Shown here: positions 7,001-9,628 of the stretch, in pieces
Numbering within the stretch: position 1 is the first letter of the stretch
How the letters are laid out: each line of letters starts with the position of its first letter
Assembly: GCA_937925895.1 (NCBI GenBank)
Contig: CALANC010000066.1
Coordinates: 1 to 9,628, forward strand
Origin: an uncultured Desulfobacterales bacterium
Lineage (GTDB): Bacteria > Desulfobacterota > Desulfobacteria > Desulfobacterales > UBA11574
Direction: 5' to 3'
Length of the DNA stretch: 9,628 nt
Program-made: the position numbers and the translations under genes
The notes under the pieces: generated by a model
The model's database searches: none
What the model was told of the DNA's origin: nothing
What the model saw: only the letters and a program-made list of their open reading frames with translations

Positions 7001-8588
7001 CCTCGTGTTCGACGCCTTCGTGAACGGCATTTTTTATGTCAGAAGCGATAAACGCAGCACACTGATCGTTGAAGTTGGGAGGATTTACACCCTTTAGCGC
7101 TATTTCTGCAATATCTTCCATTTTTACACCAAGGGTCTCTTGCGCAGCCTCTTCCAAGAACGACCCTGTACCAGCTGAACAGGCCTCATTCATGGCATAA
7201 TCGGAAGCTACCGAATTGGTGATATAGGTGTACTTGGCATCCTGGCCTCCTATTTCAAATATGGTGTCTACTTGAGGATCAAAAAAAACCGCTGCAGTTG
7301 CATGGGCGATAATCTCGTTTATAACCCCGTCCGTCAAGGCATGCAAACCAGCTATCTGACGACCCGAACCACAGACGCCCAACCCTTCAATAAATATTTC
7401 AGAAGGGTCTATTTTCTCTTCAACTTGATGAAGGATCGACCGATAGCACTGCCGGGAAGCTTCCACCGGATCTCCATTGGTTCGCAGATAAACAGACGCA
7501 AGCATAGCGTTATCCTCTTTTCTAAGAAGAATTGCTTTGGTGGTTGTTGAGCCCACGTCAAGGCCCAGTATGCACAGGTCACCGGTTTGAATCGTACCTT
7601 TTTCCAGGGTTTTGAAATCCACCATGTCTTCAAAATCCTGCAATGGAGAAAGCGTATTAAACGTGTTTATTTCGGTCCTAAAAAAATGGGATGCATCCGA
7701 ACACGGCCTGGTTTGATTGTCAAGTGCCCAGAGTGCGGCCCCAAGTGCTTCAAAATATGGCGCTTCTTCAGGAACCACCAGACCGCTAATATTTTCGCTC
7801 AAATACCCTATCATCATCTGGTTTTGTGCCATACCTCCGGTAATCATGATGTTTTTTCTTGCCAATTTTTTTAAAAGTTCCAAAATTTTGTCAGCCATCA
7901 TTTTACACAGTCCGGCAGTTACCTCTTTTTTATGAATGCCTTTGTTGATAGCGTGGGTACAGTCTGATTTGCAAAAGACCGAACAACGTCCGGATACGTG
8001 ATGCGGTTTTTCTGTCGAGGCCCACCGGGATGCTGTCTCCGGCTGTACGTTCATGCGGCGAAGTTGTTGAAGGAAGAATTCGCCGGTCCCTGAGGCACAT
8101 TTGTTGCCGGTTAACACATTAGAAATTCGACCAAAACGGTTCATGACGTATACCATAGTGGTTTCACCACCGGCCGAAACAACGGCTTGACATGACACGT
8201 CTTGTGGCTTGACAAACCCATAGGCATATTCCACCGCTTCAGGTTCGGATATTGAAGTCAAATTCACAAATTCGCAAAATTTCCGACCGGTGGCGGCAAC
8301 GCTGTCGAATGAATTTAGATCTAATTTATCAAGAACAGATTGAAGAATTCGTTTGGGGTCTCCTTCGTGAGGGTGAACTGAATATTCGATGACACGGGGT
8401 TTGTTTCTCTTTTTTTTTGGATTCCCCACAAATGAAGCCTGTTCTTTGGCTACCTGAACAATGGAGACGGTAGACGCACCGATGCATATACCCAATGTTC
8501 TGAATATATTGGGCATCTGTCTATCCCAAAGTGCTTCGTTTGCTACTTTATTCTTCCTAAAATGAGACGGATCGATGTTTAAGTCCAT
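4014..8588 (-). CDS. Giant acyl-CoA dehydratase activase fusion (two BcrAD/BadFG ATPase domains + DUF2229 + COG3581/HgdB-like)
   Basis: A 1524-residue soluble cytoplasmic protein of the 2-hydroxyacyl-CoA dehydratase activase group, whose members use ATP to push single electrons to very low potential. Order: ASKHA activase domain 1 (about 30-290); ASKHA activase domain 2 (about 338-602); a Cys linker with Cys631, 638, 642 and 660; a DUF2229/COG3580-like domain (about 720-1030, with CYPGELAHG at 768-776, CPFVQGE at 811-817 and NFSCGPDSF at 983-991); a COG3581/HgdB-like domain (about 1075-1490, with SCKECLP at 1123-1129, GPCRFGQ at 1160-1166, Cys1409 and Cys1419). Domain 2 has intact GLDVGSTTTKA (342-352), EIGGQD (445-450), CSAGTG (470-475) and a second cluster Cys, Cys510. 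Domain 1 keeps the cluster cysteines (Cys164, Cys202) but has GICIGAST in place of the phosphate loop. No transmembrane segment was seen. Met1 is chosen over Met25 because of the ribosome site at 8597-8603. No dehydratase subunits lie nearby, so the substrate is unknown. Transcribed from the sigma-54-type promoter at 8664-8680. Confidence 0.9.
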   Translation of the reverse strand: MDLNIDPSHFRKNKVANEALWDRQMPNIFRTLGICIGASTVSIVQVAKEQASFVGNPKKKRNKPRVIEYSVHPHEGDPKRILQSVLDKLDLNSFDSVAATGRKFCEFVNLTSISEPEAVEYAYGFVKPQDVSCQAVVSAGGETTMVYVMNRFGRISNVLTGNKCASGTGEFFLQQLRRMNVQPETASRWASTEKPHHVSGRCSVFCKSDCTHAINKGIHKKEVTAGLCKMMADKILELLKKLARKNIMITGGMAQNQMMIGYLSENISGLVVPEEAPYFEALGAALWALDNQTRPCSDASHFFRTEINTFNTLSPLQDFEDMVDFKTLEKGTIQTGDLCILGLDVGSTTTKAILLRKEDNAMLASVYLRTNGDPVEASRQCYRSILHQVEEKIDPSEIFIEGLGVCGSGRQIAGLHALTDGVINEIIAHATAAVFFDPQVDTIFEIGGQDAKYTYITNSVASDYAMNEACSAGTGSFLEEAAQETLGVKMEDIAEIALKGVNPPNFNDQCAAFIASDIKNAVHEGVEHEDIIAGLVYSICMNYSNRVKGNRPIGEKVFMQGGVCYNRAVPLAMASLVGKPIIVPPEPGLMGAFGVALEVKKRTEIGLLKPGRFDLEVLSKREVKRGKSFTCTGNKGSCDRSCNIAMIEIEKTTYPFGGACNRYYNLRHHIKYNVEKLDLIRVRQRLIFEKYGAKAAMDAGQDPIFKSKGGLPEKKVKKLRGRIGINKSFLVNTYYPLYSTFFAELGFEPVIPDSFSQEGIDQTSAAFCYPGELAHGFFHSLLEMKHTPEFIFLPHFKAVPVLNGNTISQVCPFVQGETFYLQTTFGEKLNELKRNGTTLITPLIDLTKGLASAKKSLTESAKKMGVGRREANKAFDLAMKKQMECMDEMRAIGKTVLKELEADPDKIATVIFARPYNGFVEEAHMGIPHKLASRGVPAIPLDFLPLEDEEAKQHMYWGMGQRILKATRFVKRHPQLFGAFITNFSCGPDSFIIGYFRDIMGRKPSLTLELDSHTADAGLETRVEAFLDIVTAYRQLMAKKKIASRNQTFIPTRTILEKGVAKVVTSSGEILPMTDPRVTLLIPSMGKIATELLAPVFRGRGFKVVDHAPSDEAVLKLGRANTSCKECLPLILTTGTLLNYIENEKTDDEILVYFMPTSSGPCRFGQYYIFMEELVRRLEIPNVALFSLTSENSYGGFGNNFQLQLWNGIVVSDVLEDIRSMLLTNATDIKKAMKIYDEELSLIKGKLEAGSFSLLEKQLALTAERFNRIPLKRPREEVPTISLVGEIFVRRDSLSRQYLTERLAKKGFATICSPVAEWVHYSDYLVKKGLVDYTMSKMEKLAFRIRKKFMARNEKRLKSVLSLSGLVHFEPLDINSIIDAATPYISTDFTGEAILTIGSSLSEVASHTCGVIAIGPFGCMPNRVSEAILCEVMNSEGKLATESKNESLRAILADMDDLPFLAIESDGSPFPQLIDAKLEAFCLRAKRLHDRMLKERKGHIHLDRTEKQDTYNKKPLQVSSAYMH

Positions 8589-8596
8589 GGGTCCAA

Positions 8597-8603
8597 CCTC
8601 CTC
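8597..8603 (-). promoter_or_regulatory. Ribosome binding site of the activase fusion
   Basis: GAGGAGG on the minus strand, 8 nt before the ATG at 8588. It supports Met1 rather than the internal Met25, which sits just before the first ATPase domain. Confidence 0.8.
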
Positions 8604-8663
8604 ACATCCACAGGTATGTCCGAATTTCTCTGTTGCGGCTGTTCGCGCTGTAAGAAACAGAAT

Positions 8664-8680
8664 ATCAAAAAGCGTGCCAA
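8664..8680 (-). promoter_or_regulatory. Sigma-54 (RpoN) promoter of the activase fusion
   Basis: The minus strand reads TTGGCACG, four bases, then TTGAT. This matches the full -24 consensus (YTGGCACG) and the spacing to the -12 box (TTGCW), with one deviation, A for C in the -12 GC. The start would be near 8653, giving a leader of about 65 nt before the ATG and placing the ribosome site correctly. The divergent neighbour is a sigma-54 activator, which makes a chance match unlikely. Confidence 0.65.
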
Positions 8681-8732
8681 ATCTCTGAAATTATATAACT
8701 TGCTGAAATAACATTATTAAGGCCATATTTTG

Positions 8733-8756
8733 TTGACTTGGAAATAGGTGTGTCAA
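8733..8756. promoter_or_regulatory. Dyad TTGAC-N14-GTCAA, possible operator
   Basis: TTGAC (8733-8737) and GTCAA (8752-8756) form an inverted pair centred near 8745, about 90 bp upstream of the predicted sigma-54 start. The half-sites are short. On the minus strand the same bases give a perfect TTGACA -35 box, but no -10 box sits at the right distance. Confidence 0.3.
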
Positions 8757-8787
8757 TTGAATTATATACAAAAAATGTATATTCAAT
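8756..8787. promoter_or_regulatory. Palindromic candidate enhancer/operator site
   Basis: ATTGAA (8756-8761) and TATACA (8765-8770) are mirrored by TGTATA (8776-8781) and TTCAAT (8782-8787), a 12-bp dyad interrupted by a 3-nt insertion in the left arm. Its centre is near 8773, about 120 bp upstream of the predicted sigma-54 start, where upstream activating sequences normally lie. It is also just upstream of the -35 box of the regulator's promoter, so it could serve autoregulation too. Confidence 0.45.
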
Positions 8788-8791
8788 GTTC

Positions 8792-8820
8792 TTGCTATGT
8801 ATAATGTTAGAGATTATAAT
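8792..8820 (+). promoter_or_regulatory. Sigma-70 promoter for the leader ORF and sigma-54 regulator
   Basis: TTGCTA (8792-8797), a 17-bp spacer and a perfect TATAAT (8815-8820). Transcription would start near 8827, about 36 nt before the leader ORF start. A second TATAAT at 8800-8805 has no good -35 partner. Confidence 0.6.
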
Positions 8821-8862
8821 GATAAAAAGATGAATAGAAGGTTATTTCAAGAGGAAGTAATC

Positions 8863-8895
8863 ATGCCAAGATTTAACTCGGGAGATGAACGATGA
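8863..8895 (+). CDS. 10-residue leader ORF overlapping the regulator start
   Basis: Reads MPRFNSGDER then TGA. GAGGAAG at 8851-8857 lies 5 nt before its ATG and is a better ribosome site than the one in front of the regulator gene. Its stop overlaps the regulator's start in the form ATGA (8892-8895), the classic arrangement for translational coupling. It lies inside the predicted transcript. No attenuator hairpin or codon run suggests a specific inducer. It may be a coupling leader or a chance ORF. Confidence 0.4.
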   Translation: MPRFNSGDER

Positions 8896-9628
8896 AAACA
8901 CAAAGCCGTTTAAACACCAAAGAACGGGACTTCTTTTCTTTGGTTACCCGGGCTGTTTACGCGAACCCTTTTAGTGAAACGCGGAGTGAACTGGATCTTA
9001 AAATTTCCGGTTTGCAGCCAACGGTTTCCGAATCGGAGCGGATTGAAAAAGCCATTCATGAAGTTGCCAAAAGGATTGAAAGGCTAGAAAGGCAAGGCCG
9101 TGACAACATCAATCTTTTTTCCGGCCACGATAGAGTTTTGGTAGAAACGTCATTTTTATTCGAATTTTTCCATCAATTTCTCGCACAATTCGACCGGTTT
9201 ATATCGGATCAAATAAAAGAGGGGGATGCGGCTTTAAAAGTTCCCTTTTCCCGGGAAGCCTTCACTTACTTGAAAAAAAGAGGGTTCAAAGAGCCCGACA
9301 TCAAAAGATATTTTGAGCTGTCTTTTCAACTTCGGCGCGCCTACTTTTTTATCTTTCGGAGCCTAATCGGACGCAGCTCTTGCATGAAGGAGCTGAGGCG
9401 TAAATTGTGGAACAATGTATTTACCCATCACATTGATCTCTATAACCAATATTTATGGGACCGGATGGAAGACTTCTCCACATTGATATTGGGAGAAACA
9501 GGCTCGGGAAAAGGAACAGTTGCTGCGGCAATCGGTCAGTCCGGCTTCATTCCTTTTGATGAAGCGCGGGAGTGCTTTGTTGAAAGCTTTACCCACTCAT
9601 TTATTGCCTTAAATCTATCCCAGTTCCC
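8892..9628 (+). CDS. Sigma-54-dependent AAA+ transcriptional regulator, N-terminal part (3' end outside window)
   Basis: Enhancer-binding protein that hydrolyses ATP to open promoters bound by sigma-54 RNA polymerase. 245 residues are visible. Residues 1-190 form an alpha-helical domain that I do not recognise: there is no receiver-type aspartate pocket, and no PAS, GAF or membrane segment is apparent. The AAA+ domain starts at about 196 with LILGETGSGKGTVAAAIG, in which GETGSGKGT (201-209) is the Walker A motif (usual form GESGTGKE). It continues with SFTHSFIALNLSQF, the stretch corresponding to the NCAAL strand before the ELFGH signature. Walker B, the GAFTGA loop and the DNA-binding domain lie beyond the window. 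The ATG at 8892 is preceded by GGGAGA (8880-8885) with 6-nt spacing. Divergent from the activase fusion, whose promoter looks sigma-54-dependent, so it is probably that gene's activator. Confidence 0.85.
   Translation, partial: MKTQSRLNTKERDFFSLVTRAVYANPFSETRSELDLKISGLQPTVSESERIEKAIHEVAKRIERLERQGRDNINLFSGHDRVLVETSFLFEFFHQFLAQFDRFISDQIKEGDAALKVPFSREAFTYLKKRGFKEPDIKRYFELSFQLRRAYFFIFRSLIGRSSCMKELRRKLWNNVFTHHIDLYNQYLWDRMEDFSTLILGETGSGKGTVAAAIGQSGFIPFDEARECFVESFTHSFIALNLSQF

Noticed and set aside
4225..7935. Many + strand frames of 65-143 codons antisense to the activase fusion
   Set aside because: They are shadows of a 1524-codon gene with motif support throughout. None has a plausible ribosome site plus recognisable protein features.
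8514..8516. Internal Met25 as start of the activase fusion
   Set aside because: It is nearer the first ATPase motif, but the GAGGAGG ribosome site 8 nt before Met1 supports the longer form.
8690..8720. Minus-strand TATAAT (8690-8695) with TTAATA as a sigma-70 promoter for the activase gene
   Set aside because: The -35 box is weak and the spacer is 19 bp; the nearby sigma-54 element is a far closer match to its consensus. A minor second promoter cannot be excluded.
8733..8768. TTGACT with downstream TATATA as a + strand promoter
   Set aside because: The spacer is 24 bp, too long for sigma-70; TTGCTA-N17-TATAAT at 8792-8820 is much better.

Overview
The window looks like a piece of a chromosome from a strictly anaerobic Desulfobacterota bacterium, most likely Desulfobacterales-like. 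This is inferred from gene content only: a giant 2-hydroxyacyl-CoA dehydratase-type activase fusion, a sigma-54 enhancer-binding regulator, a eukaryote-type glycogen branching enzyme and moderate GC. No species can be named from the sequence. Gene density is normal. No tRNA, rRNA, CRISPR array or transposase gene was seen.

Left region (1-2806, + strand): the end of a glycogen operon. The C-terminal half of a GT5 glycogen synthase (glgA, cut by the window edge) is followed 10 nt later by a complete GTG-started branching enzyme (glgB) whose four GH13 motifs are of the GBE1/eukaryotic type. Together they build glycogen: chain elongation, then alpha-1,6 branching.

Middle region (2807-4013): glgB converges on a small minus-strand gene for a LEA-2/LEA14-like lipoprotein. 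Upstream of that gene lies about 575 bp of noncoding DNA. It holds a 257-bp MITE-like element with 18-bp terminal inverted repeats, which contains a 97-nt near-perfect palindrome and a second, perfect 16-bp inverted repeat. The rest of this gap has no convincing gene.

Right region (4014-9628): a 1524-residue minus-strand protein joins two BadF/HgdC-type ATPase-activase domains, a cysteine-rich linker, a DUF2229 (COG3580-like) domain and a COG3581-like, HgdB-related domain in one chain. Each activase domain carries the two cysteines that, in homodimeric HgdC, hold a shared [4Fe-4S] cluster, so the protein looks like a built-in dimer. Only the second domain keeps intact ATP-binding motifs. Divergently, a + strand gene (cut by the right edge) encodes a sigma-54-dependent AAA+ regulator with an unrecognised N-terminal domain. 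Its start codon overlaps the stop of a 10-codon leader ORF.

The 270-bp divergent control region explains the pairing. It holds a sigma-54 promoter pointing at the activase fusion (full -24 element, one deviation at -12), a palindromic candidate enhancer site about 120 bp upstream of that start, and a sigma-70 promoter for the leader ORF and regulator. The simplest reading is that the regulator activates the orphan low-potential electron-transfer protein in response to an unknown signal.
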